Made by a program: the position numbers and the translations under genes
Notes under the pieces: model-generated
The model's database searches: none
Told to the model about the DNA's origin: nothing
The model's input: the letters and a program-made list of their open reading frames with translations, nothing else
Shown here: piece after piece, positions 7,116 to 16,055 of the stretch
Numbering within the stretch: the stretch's first letter is position 1
Layout of the letters: every line of letters begins with the position of its first letter
Assembly (NCBI GenBank): GCA_002352105.1
Contig: DEHV01000047.1
Span: 59,021-123,020, forward strand
DNA length: 64,000 bases
DNA from: Chitinophagaceae bacterium UBA2791
Lineage (GTDB): Bacteria > Bacteroidota > Bacteroidia > Chitinophagales > Chitinophagaceae
Direction of reading: 5' to 3'

Positions 7116-8420
7116 TCAATGCACTTTGTCTACATTGTTGAATTTCTCGGTGTAAACAGTGGCTTTGTCGGAGTCATTTTTTTGCTCATAGATATTGATG
7201 AGAAGATCATAAGCGTCTTTAAGGAATTGCTTCTCTTCCATTTTTAACTTGCCCGCGCCGCCCAGCAGCTCATCCAGTTTCTGAAACTCGACGATCGCTT
7301 CATCAAATTTCTTATTTGTCTCTTCGCGTAAAGTCGCCTTTAATTTTAATTCTTCGGGTTTCAGCTTAACGCCGCCAACAGGTCTGATCTGTTTATTGGT
7401 ATTGATGATGTCCACGGCCTGATTGTAATAGATCTGTCCCAGCAACATGTGCGCATTGGGGTACTGAGGATTGATTTCAATGCTTTTTTTTGCTTTCTCA
7501 ATTGATTTGGCGATCATCTCCTTAGAATTCGCCGGCCTCTTTGCGGTGTCTTCATCATAAGCTGTTTTATAGAGTTCCACCGCATAATTGAACCAGAACA
7601 GATGATTGGAGGGGTTGGCCTGCGTCACTTCCTCATACTTGGCAAATAAATCCTCGCGGGTGCCTTTTTCACTTAACAGGCTAATTTCAAAACCCACCCA
7701 GAAAGGATCATCAGGATATACTTCTTTTCCCAGGGCAGTGAATTTTTGGGATTTTTCCAGGTCGTTCTTCTCCTTGTAATAATCGGCCAGCCATTTATAA
7801 ATGGATTCATACCCCTGGCCCTGGACCTTGTTTTCGGCTATTTTACTATAATAAAGCGCCGCTGTATCGATCTTATTGGCTTTTTCCGCTGAAATACCGG
7901 CATATAAAACGGATATGGTATCCAGGGTAATGCCATTGGTCCAGCCCTGATCGATCATAAAATCAAATACGTTCAGCGATCCCTGGAAATTGGACAGCGC
8001 ATCTACAAAATTACCGGCGTTGTAATAAGACGCGGCATCTTTGGAATAACCGGCATAGAGATCAGTCAATGGTTTCCTGTTGTCCAGCGCCAAAAGCATA
8101 TATCTTTTCGCTGAATCTTTTACGGTGGCATTTTCCAGTTCGATATATTTTTTGATGGCAGCCAAAGCAATTTCACGCGCGCCGGGAGTAGACGCTTTCT
8201 GGACAGAGTCCTCCGAAATGAGGCTATATATTTTTGCCTTGGTATACCAACCTTCCGGGTTATTCTTATTTTTTTCCCCGGCTAAGAAATTCTCCACCTC
8301 ATTTTTGGCTTCGTTCAACTGTTGTTTGGCCAGATAGTCCTTAGCCTTATTGATTTTTTGAGCGGATAATCCCATTCCTGTCATAACTATCAGCCCCAAT
8401 AACAAAAAGAAAGATTTCAT
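7116..8420 (-). CDS. Exported TPR-repeat protein
   Basis: A 434-residue protein with a cleavable signal peptide (MKSFFLLLGLIVMTGMGLSAQ, cut after SAQ) followed by tetratricopeptide-like helix pairs, clearest around residues 90-330 (for example PSNHLFWFNYAVELY and NPQYPNAHMLLGQIYYNQA). It is predicted periplasmic. TPR proteins of this type usually serve as protein-protein scaffolds; no enzyme motif is visible. It lies downstream of gyrA on the same strand with a 130-base gap, so probably has its own promoter. Specific partner unknown. Confidence 0.75.
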   Translation of the reverse strand: MKSFFLLLGLIVMTGMGLSAQKINKAKDYLAKQQLNEAKNEVENFLAGEKNKNNPEGWYTKAKIYSLISEDSVQKASTPGAREIALAAIKKYIELENATVKDSAKRYMLLALDNRKPLTDLYAGYSKDAASYYNAGNFVDALSNFQGSLNVFDFMIDQGWTNGITLDTISVLYAGISAEKANKIDTAALYYSKIAENKVQGQGYESIYKWLADYYKEKNDLEKSQKFTALGKEVYPDDPFWVGFEISLLSEKGTREDLFAKYEEVTQANPSNHLFWFNYAVELYKTAYDEDTAKRPANSKEMIAKSIEKAKKSIEINPQYPNAHMLLGQIYYNQAVDIINTNKQIRPVGGVKLKPEELKLKATLREETNKKFDEAIVEFQKLDELLGGAGKLKMEEKQFLKDAYDLLINIYEQKNDSDKATVYTEKFNNVDKVH

Positions 8421-8550
8421 GTTTTACTGTTTATTAAAAAAAGGATTCATAAAGAGCGTTTGTAATCGGACATTTAGCTAAAGTAAATGCCCTGTTTCCG
8501 TTTCCGGTTTAACCAACTGTTTTTGTTTGAACGACCAGCAGCATGAACGG

Positions 8551-11187
8551 TTATTCTTCCGTTTTGCCAGATGCTTCTTCGGAAGCATCGGTTGCGTGAT
8601 CATCATTATTAATATCGCCGTCCAAAGGATCATGGGCGGCATCTGAACCCTCTGCCGCCGGCCCCTGCCCGTCATTTTCTTCCGCATGATTGTCATGGTC
8701 TGCCGGGATCGTAAGCTTGGTAATGGCGGCAATCTCATCTCCCTCATCCAGCCTGATCAGTTTTACGCCCTGCGTCGCCCTGCCTTGCTCGCTGATGCTG
8801 GACACGCCCATTCTGATGGTTATTCCGCTTTTGCAGGTGATCATCAGGTCTTCCCTTTCCGTCACATCCAATATCCCTACCAGACGACCTGTTTTAGCGG
8901 TAACATTGATCGTTTTAACCCCTTTTCCTCCCCTGTTGGTGATCCGGTATTCCTCAATCTCCGTTCTTTTGCCATAACCTTGTTCGCTCACAACCAAAAC
9001 AGTACGGGATTTATCTTCAGTATTGACACATATCATGCCAATCACTTCATCATGCGCATCATCTACTTCTATGCCTGTTACGCCAATGGCTCCCCTTCCG
9101 GTTGGCCGCACCTTAACTTCGGGGAAACGGATGGCCCTGCCTGATTTCACCGCCATCATGATCTCGCATTGACCATCGGTTAATCTTGCCGCCAGCAGCT
9201 CGTCGCCGGCATTAACGGTGATCGCGATGATCCCCGACTGGCGCGGCCGGCTGAAATCTTCCAAAGGCGTTTTTTTGATAATGCCTTTTTTTGTGCAGAG
9301 CAGGATATAGCGGCTGTTCACAAATTCCTTGTCTTCAAAGTCCTTTATGTCGATAATTGCCCTGATCTTATCATCCGGCGGCAACTGGATAAGGTTCTGG
9401 ATGGCCCTTCCCCTACTGGTTTTATCGCCTTCGGGAATTTCATAAATGTTCAGCCAGTAGCACCTTCCCTTTTCTGTAAAGAACAGCATGGTGGAATGGG
9501 TCGAACCGACAAAAAGATGCTCTATGTAATCTTCTTCCCTTGTTCTTCCGCCAATGGCTCCCCTGCCGCCCCTGCGCTGCTGACGGAATTCCGTTGCGGA
9601 AGTTCGTTTGATATAGCCCAGGCGCGAAATGGTGATCACCACATCTTCTTCCTTGATCAGGTCCTTAATACGAACCTCGTCATCCAGGTAGGTGATCTCC
9701 GTGCGGCGGTTATCGCCGAATTTGTCTTTTATTTCGAGCAGCTCTTTTTTGATTACCTCAAAGCGCTTGCCTTCATCGCCTAACAGTTCCCGGAGATAAT
9801 TGATCAGTTTTATCAGCTCTTCGAATTCTTCCCTGATCTTTTCGCGCTCCATGCCGGTCAGCCGCTGTAGCCGCAGTTCCAGTATGGCTTTTGCCTGTAT
9901 TTCATCCAACCCCCATCCGGCGCCGATCAGGGCTTCTTTGGCCTTCTCCGGAGTGGAAGATGCGCGGATCAGCGCAATGACCTCATCGAGGTGATCCAGG
10001 GCGATAAGGTATCCCTGGAGTATATGCGCTTTCTTCTGCGCCTCCCTGAGCTCATACTGCGTTCTGCGTACGACGACCTCATGACGGAAATCAATGAACT
10101 CGGCGATCATTTCTTTCAGGTTCAGCGTTCTCGGCCTGCCCTTGACGATAGCGACATTGTTGATGCCGTAAGAGGTCTGCAGTTCGGTGAATTTATACAA
10201 CTGGTTTACGATCACATTGGCAATGGCGTCTCTTTTAAGGTCGATCACGATCCTGGTGCCTTCCTTGTTGTTAGACTCATTGTTGATGTGCGCAATCCCT
10301 TCAATGACCTTTTCGTTGACCAGGCGCCCGATATGGTCGCACAGCGCGTCGCGGCTTACCTGGTAAGGGACTTCCGTGATAATAATGGTTTCGCGGCCGC
10401 TGGGCTTGGCATCTATGTGCAGTCGCCCCCGAAGCACTACCCTGCCTCTTCCAAAATGCATGGCGGCCTTAACGCCTTCAATGCCATAGATAATGCCGCC
10501 GGTAGGGAAATCAGGGGCTTTAACATGCTGCATCAGCTCGTCGATGGCGATCTCGCGGTTATCGATATAGGCGATACAGCCGTCCACGACCTCGTTGAGG
10601 TTATGGGGTAAGATATTTGTAGCCATCCCCACGGCGATGCCGCTGGAGCCGTTGACAAGCAGATTGGGGATCCGCGTAGGCAAAACGGTGGGCTCTTCCA
10701 GGGAATCATCGAAGTTGAGCTGAAAATCGACGGTTTCTTTTTCAATATCTTCCAGCATGCTTTCCGCAATCCGCTGCAGCCTGGCTTCCGTATAACGCAT
10801 GGCCGCGGGACCATCGCCATCCTGGCTGCCGAAGTTGCCCTGCTTATCGATCAGCGTGTACCGCATGCTCCATTCCTGCGCCATCCTTACCAGGGTATCG
10901 TAAACGGATTTATCCCCGTGGGGGTGATATTTACCCAATACCTCCCCTACTATCCTGGCTGATTTTTTATAGGCTTTATTGTAGTGGATACCCAATTCAT
11001 TCATGGCGTGCAACACGCGGCGATGAACGGGTTTTAACCCGTCCCTGACATCAGGCAGCGCGCGACCGACAATGACCGACATAGAATAGTCTATGTAGGC
11101 AGTTTTCATTTGCTCTTCTATATTGACGGGTATCGTGCGATTATTGTCTTCTGTTTGATCCGGGGCGAGATCGTTATTCTCTTCCAT
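8551..11187 (-). CDS. gyrA: DNA gyrase subunit A
   Basis: An 878-residue GyrA that cuts and rejoins DNA in the A2B2 gyrase. The catalytic tyrosine is Tyr132 in AAMRYTEARL. The GyrA box QRRGGRG (residues 537-543) marks the DNA-wrapping beta-pinwheel and distinguishes it from ParC. The C-terminus has a long acidic tail (about the last 50 residues), typical of gyrase tails that modulate supercoiling. In the quinolone-binding loop the residue equivalent to E. coli Ser83 is Lys93 (HGDKSVYD), while Asp97 keeps the E. coli Asp87 position. gyrB is not in the window. Confidence 0.97.
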   Translation of the reverse strand: MEENNDLAPDQTEDNNRTIPVNIEEQMKTAYIDYSMSVIVGRALPDVRDGLKPVHRRVLHAMNELGIHYNKAYKKSARIVGEVLGKYHPHGDKSVYDTLVRMAQEWSMRYTLIDKQGNFGSQDGDGPAAMRYTEARLQRIAESMLEDIEKETVDFQLNFDDSLEEPTVLPTRIPNLLVNGSSGIAVGMATNILPHNLNEVVDGCIAYIDNREIAIDELMQHVKAPDFPTGGIIYGIEGVKAAMHFGRGRVVLRGRLHIDAKPSGRETIIITEVPYQVSRDALCDHIGRLVNEKVIEGIAHINNESNNKEGTRIVIDLKRDAIANVIVNQLYKFTELQTSYGINNVAIVKGRPRTLNLKEMIAEFIDFRHEVVVRRTQYELREAQKKAHILQGYLIALDHLDEVIALIRASSTPEKAKEALIGAGWGLDEIQAKAILELRLQRLTGMEREKIREEFEELIKLINYLRELLGDEGKRFEVIKKELLEIKDKFGDNRRTEITYLDDEVRIKDLIKEEDVVITISRLGYIKRTSATEFRQQRRGGRGAIGGRTREEDYIEHLFVGSTHSTMLFFTEKGRCYWLNIYEIPEGDKTSRGRAIQNLIQLPPDDKIRAIIDIKDFEDKEFVNSRYILLCTKKGIIKKTPLEDFSRPRQSGIIAITVNAGDELLAARLTDGQCEIMMAVKSGRAIRFPEVKVRPTGRGAIGVTGIEVDDAHDEVIGMICVNTEDKSRTVLVVSEQGYGKRTEIEEYRITNRGGKGVKTINVTAKTGRLVGILDVTEREDLMITCKSGITIRMGVSSISEQGRATQGVKLIRLDEGDEIAAITKLTIPADHDNHAEENDGQGPAAEGSDAAHDPLDGDINNDDHATDASEEASGKTEE

Positions 11188-11521
11188 TTGATAATTAGTC
11201 TTTGTTTTTCAATGAGTTCCCTTAAAGAAAGTTTCGTTGCATCGGGGTTGGCAAATTTACCGATTTCCGCCCTATAAACCATCGCGGAATAAGTCTTAAT
11301 ATACCTATTTTTCCACCATTGTGAATACCCGGAAACCGGTTCAAACGGCGGGTTTTAACGTCATGTTGATAAATCGGTGAATAATAAAGCGTAAATTGTA
11401 AACGATTCTTCAGGGAACCTTCATCCTGTCGTTCCTGAACGCTCTTCTATTTATCCTTGAAAAACCGGCAATCCTTGACTACTGCCCGTTTTTTGAATAT
11501 GCGTACGTATAATGTCGTTAT
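11188..11521. promoter_or_regulatory. gyrA / GYF-gene divergent intergenic region with gyrA -7 box
   Basis: This 334-base divergent gap holds no gene. On the minus strand an exact -7 box TAAATTTG lies at 11252-11259, which would give gyrA a leader of roughly 58 bases; I see no good TTTG partner upstream of it. No equally clear box is seen for the plus-strand gene at 11522. Confidence 0.5.
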
Positions 11522-12928
11522 ATGAACAAGTATCTTTTGCTGAGAGACAACAAACAGTCAGGTCCGTTTACGGCGGCTGAAATGATTGCCAAAGGCATGA
11601 AGGCATACGACCTGGTATGGCTGGAGGGCAAAAGCGCGGCCTGGAGGTATCCCAGTGAGATCGAAGAGCTGAAACCCTATGCTCCGGCGGTCGAAGAACA
11701 GCCTTATGACCGGTTTTATATAAGAAAAGAGGCTGGTCAAAATGATGGTATTCTTGTGTCTGATACGGCTGAGAACGTTTCAGCAAAAACAAATAAGGGA
11801 ATTGCAGCGAGGGATCACTCGGCATACCTTCCCCAGTCGCAGGATATCCCCCGGAAAAAAGTATACATTAATTTTCCAGGTTCCCGGGCCGGGGTTTCGG
11901 CGCTGGGCGAGCAGGAAAAACCGAATGAAAATGAAAGGGAAAAAATGGGCGCCGCATCCACAGCATATAGCGCCTCCGCAGCCTATGATATTCCCGAGCC
12001 TTTACCGGAAAATGTTAATGAAAAATTAAGAAATCAATTGTCTTCGGTCGACTGGAACGCTTCTGCTGCCAACTGGAGCGCATCGCCGGCTATGGGGAAC
12101 GAACTCGCCGCTTCCGGCCGGGAAAAGCGTTTTTCTTTCGGCTCATATACTACCTGGATCATAGCTTCCTGCCTGGTGCTGGGGGGCGTTTTGATCGGAC
12201 TGCTCATCAGTAATGCCGGGCAGCAAAAAAACATCAGGGACCTGGATTCCATTATTAAGCAAATACAGGAGAGAGAAAAACAAAAGATACAATCGGCTAT
12301 AGCCCGCCCTGCCTGGACAGGCAATACGGCTATTGATCCGGCTGACAATAAAGGCCAACCGCAGACTGCTGTTGAGCCGGCCGGGAGAAAGAAGGAGTAT
12401 CGGTTAACCGGCAACGCAATGCCTGAGGCTGGGGTTCATCCGAAAAATAGTCCGTTGGATAAGCCCTCCGTTTCAATGGCTTCAAACCCCCTTCCGGCGC
12501 GGGATATAAAAGACGCTGCAGTCAGGGTTAATACTTCGCAACAGGCAAATAACCGCCTGCTGAATACCCGCCAACAGGGAGAGGCCGCCCTAAGCGCAGT
12601 TGCGGAAGAAAGATCCGGCGGCGCCTCCAATACTCCTCCGGCCGCCGACAGAGAGGATCTTTATAACCTCGTGTCTGTTAAGACAGGCAAATACAAGACC
12701 GGCGTTTTGGGAGGCATCTCTCCCCTGGAACTGGAGTTGACTAACGGTAGCCAACATACGCTTAGGAATGTGGAGGTCCAGGTTAATTATCTTGGACTTG
12801 AGAAAAAACTAATAAGATCGCAAAATATTTATTTTAGAAATGTCGCTCCGGGCGAACAGCTCGTAAAAGAAGTCCCCAGGTCCAGCCGCGGCGTATATGT
12901 AGAGTGCCTGATCGCCCGGATTGAGTAA
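11522..12928 (+). CDS. GYF_2 (DUF4339) domain membrane protein
   Basis: A 468-residue protein. Residues 1-55 form a GYF_2-type domain (LLLRDNKQSGPFTAAEMIAKG with a later VWLEG...AAWRYPSEI). A long low-complexity Ala/Ser/Pro/Glu linker follows, then one membrane helix at about 210-231 and a short coiled coil (about 232-255). A second disordered stretch leads to a C-terminal beta-rich domain (about 378-468, LYNLVSVKTGKYKTG onward) resembling an FxLYD-like exported domain. Topology is probably GYF domain inside, C-terminal domain in the periplasm. GYF_2 domains are adaptor modules. No partner is evident from neighbours. Confidence 0.7.
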   Translation: MNKYLLLRDNKQSGPFTAAEMIAKGMKAYDLVWLEGKSAAWRYPSEIEELKPYAPAVEEQPYDRFYIRKEAGQNDGILVSDTAENVSAKTNKGIAARDHSAYLPQSQDIPRKKVYINFPGSRAGVSALGEQEKPNENEREKMGAASTAYSASAAYDIPEPLPENVNEKLRNQLSSVDWNASAANWSASPAMGNELAASGREKRFSFGSYTTWIIASCLVLGGVLIGLLISNAGQQKNIRDLDSIIKQIQEREKQKIQSAIARPAWTGNTAIDPADNKGQPQTAVEPAGRKKEYRLTGNAMPEAGVHPKNSPLDKPSVSMASNPLPARDIKDAAVRVNTSQQANNRLLNTRQQGEAALSAVAEERSGGASNTPPAADREDLYNLVSVKTGKYKTGVLGGISPLELELTNGSQHTLRNVEVQVNYLGLEKKLIRSQNIYFRNVAPGEQLVKEVPRSSRGVYVECLIARIE

Positions 12929-12967
12929 ACGGCGCCGCTCAGTTTTTACATACGGTTAATTGTCTAA

Positions 12968-13023
12968 TATGGTTTTGGCACAAATCTTGAAACCATACTA
13001 TTGTTAACGCTATTTCGAAATAG
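12968..13023. promoter_or_regulatory. Two dyads upstream of the 104-aa secreted protein
   Basis: A stem TATGGTTT/AAACCATA (12968-12975 and 12990-12997) is followed closely by a perfect 14-base palindrome CTATTTCGAAATAG (13010-13023). They lie 110-165 bases ahead of the gene at 13134 and just after the GYF gene, so could be an operator, or a terminator of the upstream gene; a U-tract is lacking. Confidence 0.4.
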
Positions 13024-13133
13024 TTTCCCCTCCTCCCGTACACGGTTTTTTAACCATTTATTTATTTTATGCGTCGCTATTAACGATTAACTATCGTAAT
13101 CGCGGTTATTGATCATTCATTAAATATTATACT

Positions 13134-13448
13134 ATGAAAAAGGTGTTTATGGTTTTAGTTGCTTCAGTCATTACCGCTACGGGGCTGTTTTCTTTCAGTA
13201 CAATGGTAGATGGAAACATTATCGGTAAGGTAGTTCCACCCGAAGGAGCGGAAAAAGTATGGGCGATAAATGGCTCAGACTCTTTAGAAGCGCAACTTGT
13301 GGACGGAGGTTTCTCTTTTTCCTTAGCGCCGGGAACCTGGAAGATCGTGGTTGACGCCAAGGAGCCGTTTAAGGATGCCGTATTGGAAAACGTAGAATCC
13401 AGGGATGGCGAAAGCACAGATCTCGGAGAGATTACGCTCCAGCAATAA
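13134..13448 (+). CDS. Small exported protein, carboxypeptidase-regulatory-like fold
   Basis: A 104-residue protein with a signal peptide (hydrophobic to about residue 22) and one compact beta-sandwich: IIGKVVPPEGAEKVWAIN, a Ser/Asp turn, FSFSLAPGTWKIVVDA and a final LGEITLQQ. This pattern matches the carboxypeptidase regulatory-like or Ig-like domains commonly exported by Bacteroidota. No catalytic residues. Probably periplasmic. It stands alone, with dyads upstream and a hairpin terminator downstream. Confidence 0.65.
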   Translation: MKKVFMVLVASVITATGLFSFSTMVDGNIIGKVVPPEGAEKVWAINGSDSLEAQLVDGGFSFSLAPGTWKIVVDAKEPFKDAVLENVESRDGESTDLGEITLQQ

Positions 13449-13504
13449 TAAATACATAGAGTAGTTCGTCTATTTTTAATTATTTGCATTCATTCGTTAA
13501 GAAC

Positions 13505-13584
13505 AGGGGTTGTATCGGAAGCGAAACGCATCTCAAAAATCAAAGACTTTTGGGAGGTTTCAACAATCGATACAACCTCTTTTC
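13505..13584 (+). terminator. Long-stem hairpin with T-run after the 104-aa gene
   Basis: A 13-base stem (13505-13517 pairing with 13568-13580, one G-U pair; core GGTTGTATCG / CGATACAACC) closes a 50-base loop and is followed by TTTT. The arms resemble the hairpin at 7046-7072. The large loop is unusual for a simple terminator and contains a second small CAAAG/CTTTTG stem. Confidence 0.5.
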
Positions 13585-13623
13585 ATTTGAAGAGAGATAA
13601 AGAAAAATTTAAGACGTAAATAT

Positions 13624-14037
13624 TCAGCGCCGGCCGGCGGAAAGTTCCATGATGATCGACCATTCCTTATCGGTTACAGGCTGCACGCTCAGCCTGCCCA
13701 ATTTCACCAGGGCCATATCTTTTAAGCGTTTGTCCGCCTTAATATCCGATAAGCTAACGGGATGGGATAAGGGCTTTACCGGTTTGAGCTCTACCGATAC
13801 CCAGGCATCCTTGTCGGCGGTGGGATCGGGATACGCTTCTTTGGAAACCTTTGCAATGCCCACTATGGCAAGTCCCTCGTTACTGTGATAAAAGAATACC
13901 TCGTCGTTTTTTTTCATCGCCCGAAGGTTATTGCGGGCCGCGTAATTGCGTACGCCGTCCCAGGAGGTATGTTTATCCTTTACCAATTGATCCCAGGAAT
14001 AAACAAAGGGTTCTGATTTGACCAGCCAATATGCCAT
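13624..14037 (-). CDS. EVE domain protein
   Basis: A 137-residue single EVE domain: MAYWLVKSEPFVYSWDQL at the start, WDGVRNYAARNNLRAMKKND in the middle, VFFYHSNEGLAIVGIAKV and the final VQPVTDKEW are all diagnostic. EVE domains belong to the PUA-like fold and bind modified bases in DNA or RNA; in bacteria many are linked to modified-DNA recognition. Here it stands alone, not next to a restriction system. A -7 box TAAATTTG lies at 14054-14061, ten bases or so ahead of the transcript start, giving a short leader. Confidence 0.9.
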   Translation of the reverse strand: MAYWLVKSEPFVYSWDQLVKDKHTSWDGVRNYAARNNLRAMKKNDEVFFYHSNEGLAIVGIAKVSKEAYPDPTADKDAWVSVELKPVKPLSHPVSLSDIKADKRLKDMALVKLGRLSVQPVTDKEWSIIMELSAGRR

Positions 14038-14053
14038 ATCTGTTTCTATTTTG

Positions 14054-14061
14054 CAAATTTA
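14054..14061 (-). promoter_or_regulatory. -7 box for the EVE gene
   Basis: Exact TAnnTTTG (TAAATTTG) on the minus strand, 17 bases upstream of the EVE start codon. No clear TTTG at the expected distance. Confidence 0.45.
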
Positions 14062-14076
14062 ACGATATCGGGCCGG

Positions 14077-14796
14077 TTACCACCCCATTGCCAATACGTC
14101 GGCGATATGTAGGGTTTTCATCGGCATGTTTTTATGTTGAATGCATCCGTCCAGGTGCATCAGGCAGGAAAGGTCTGTGGAAATAATGTATTCGGCCCCG
14201 GTTGCTTCTGCGTTAGTTATCTTCTGGTCGCCCATCGCCACGGAAATGGGTTCGAATTTTACCGCGAAACTTCCGCCGAAGCCGCAGCAGGTTTCCACAT
14301 CGTTCATTTCCACCAGGCGCAATCCTTTTACGCGGGACAATAATTGCCGGGGCTGCGTTTTAATGCCGCAATCGCGCAATCCTGCGCAGGAATCATGGTA
14401 AGTGGCGATCGCTTCAAAGGAAGCGCCGACATCTTCTACGCGCAAGACATTGATCATAAAGTCGGAAAACTCATAGGCTCTTGCGGCAAGGGCCTTTACC
14501 TCGTTGTGAACCGACGAGTTGTCGAATAGTTTCTGGTAGTGGCTCCGGATAAAGCCTACGCAGGAGGCGCTGGGCGCCACAATATAGTCGGAGCCGCTAA
14601 AATCGCGTAGAAATTTAAGGCATACTCCTTTCGACTCGTTGCTGAACCCTGCATTGTACGCAGGCTGTCCGCAACAGGTTTGTTCCGTATTATAGCTTAC
14701 TTCGCAACCCGCTTTCTCCAGCACCTTGATCATGTTAAAGGCGGTGGAGGGATAAAGCTGATCTACGAAACAGGGTATAAACAATTGCGCTGTCAT
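14077..14796 (-). CDS. LutA/YkgE-like (Fe-S)-binding oxidoreductase subunit
   Basis: A 239-residue protein with two CCG-type domains: TCCGQPAYNAGF near residue 40 and TCCGFGGSF near residue 168, plus matching Cys-rich segments (SASCVGF, HDSCAGL). This is the pattern of LutA/YkgE and heterodisulfide reductase subunit B, which bind iron-sulfur clusters and act in lactate or glycolate oxidation. Its start overlaps the ribH stop by 4 bases (ATGA), implying translational coupling. The usual partners LutB and LutC are not in the window, so its redox partner is unknown. Confidence 0.85.
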   Translation of the reverse strand: MTAQLFIPCFVDQLYPSTAFNMIKVLEKAGCEVSYNTEQTCCGQPAYNAGFSNESKGVCLKFLRDFSGSDYIVAPSASCVGFIRSHYQKLFDNSSVHNEVKALAARAYEFSDFMINVLRVEDVGASFEAIATYHDSCAGLRDCGIKTQPRQLLSRVKGLRLVEMNDVETCCGFGGSFAVKFEPISVAMGDQKITNAEATGAEYIISTDLSCLMHLDGCIQHKNMPMKTLHIADVLAMGW

Positions 14797-15293
14797 GTTG
14801 TAAAAGACCTTACCAGGGAGATCATTTTTAATGAAGTAATAGCCGCTTCCTTTCCTTTATGGCCGTGCGCGCCGCCTATCCGTTCCATGGCCTGCTGATG
14901 GTTATCGACCGTTAATACGCCGAAAATAACAGGTACGGGCAGGGCAAGGTTCAACTGGGTAATGCCGTCTGTTACGGATCGGCATACATAATCAAAATGA
15001 GGGGTGTCTCCCCGCAATACGCACCCCAGGGCGATAAAGGAAAGCGGTTTGTCGTCTTTGTACTTATGCAGGTCCCAGTATTTTTTTATGGCAAAAGGGA
15101 TCTCCACCGCGCCAGGGACGGTAATGGTAATGATATTCGAGACCTTGTTTTCTTTCAATGTTTCCCGGCATCCCCTTTCCAATTCGTCCACGATATTGTT
15201 GTTCCACTCGGTCTTCACTATAATGATACAGGCATTCTGTATGAGAATGCCTGTGCCTGTTTTAAGTAGCGCGCTATTGATTACGTCAGCCAT
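14793..15293 (-). CDS. ribH: 6,7-dimethyl-8-ribityllumazine synthase
   Basis: A 166-residue RibH, the penultimate riboflavin enzyme, which condenses 5-amino-6-ribitylaminouracil with dihydroxybutanone phosphate. Typical blocks: CIIIVKTEWNNNIVDELERG, the VPGAVEIPFAIKKY substrate loop, ALGCVLRGDTPHFDYVC and VIFGVLTVDNHQQAMERIGG. Length and motifs are normal; assembly into 60-mer or pentamer cannot be told. It lies 9 bases after a TPR gene and overlaps the LutA-like gene by 4 bases, forming a three-gene minus-strand operon. The TPR-ribH pairing is common in Bacteroidota. Confidence 0.95.
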   Translation of the reverse strand: MADVINSALLKTGTGILIQNACIIIVKTEWNNNIVDELERGCRETLKENKVSNIITITVPGAVEIPFAIKKYWDLHKYKDDKPLSFIALGCVLRGDTPHFDYVCRSVTDGITQLNLALPVPVIFGVLTVDNHQQAMERIGGAHGHKGKEAAITSLKMISLVRSFTT

Positions 15294-15302
15294 ATCTTGC
15301 CG

Positions 15303-15989
15303 TTATTTTAATTGTCCCAGCCTGGCGAGGTATTTTTCTACTTCGGCTCCTCTTTCGCTGGAGGGATATTTGTTCCTGATCAGGGTGTACATGGCTATCG
15401 CATCCTGGTTGGAACCAAGATCTTCGTACAAAAGGCCTGCGCGAAAAAGATATTCGGGGGAGTTAAAATCGTCCTCGTCAAAGCTGGTGCCGGCTTTTTT
15501 ATAGGTTTCGGCAGCTTCTTTTTTCTTGCCGGACTCTGCCAGCGCATCGGCCAGCAAGCCGGTAGCGCGCACCTTGATCAGCGGGTCGTCGGTGGAAAAT
15601 TCTTTCAGGAATTTAAGGGCGTTATTAAAATCGCCAAGATTCATATAGCAGGAAGCGGCATAAAATTTAGCCAGGTTTCCGGCCTTGGTGCCATCGTACC
15701 GGGAAATGATCTTTAACAATCCCTGGTTGGCGCCGTCGCCGTTAAGGGCCAGGCTGGAAGAATCCATGCGAAAGTATTGTTCTGCTTTCCAGAGGGCTGC
15801 GGCAGCTTTTTCTTCTTTCGGCGCCTGGACATAAAACTGGTAGATAAAATAGCCGGCTATCAGCAATACTACTGCCGAAGCGCCGTAAATGAGTTTTTTG
15901 CCATTCCTTTCCCAGAATGGCAATCTCAGGCTGTTATGCGATACTACTTCGGGTTTATCGGTTTCCTTATGTTTGCCTTCGTTAGCCAT
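15303..15989 (-). CDS. Membrane-anchored TPR protein upstream of ribH
   Basis: A 228-residue protein with a cytoplasmic N-terminus (about 30 residues), one membrane helix (about 33-51, KLIYGASAVVLLIAGYFIY) and a periplasm-facing TPR array (AKFYAASCYMNLGDFNNALKF, SPEYLFRAGLLYEDLGSNQDA). The architecture recalls YfgM-type periplasmic chaperone-associated proteins. It is the first gene of the operon with ribH and the LutA-like gene, 9 bases ahead of ribH. A role in protein folding at the membrane is an inference from architecture only. Confidence 0.8.
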   Translation of the reverse strand: MANEGKHKETDKPEVVSHNSLRLPFWERNGKKLIYGASAVVLLIAGYFIYQFYVQAPKEEKAAAALWKAEQYFRMDSSSLALNGDGANQGLLKIISRYDGTKAGNLAKFYAASCYMNLGDFNNALKFLKEFSTDDPLIKVRATGLLADALAESGKKKEAAETYKKAGTSFDEDDFNSPEYLFRAGLLYEDLGSNQDAIAMYTLIRNKYPSSERGAEVEKYLARLGQLK

Positions 15990-16055
15990 GTACAGTGTTA
16001 GATTAAAGAGGTTATTTATTTGATGATTGATGAAATTACGCGCTGAAGGCGCCGG

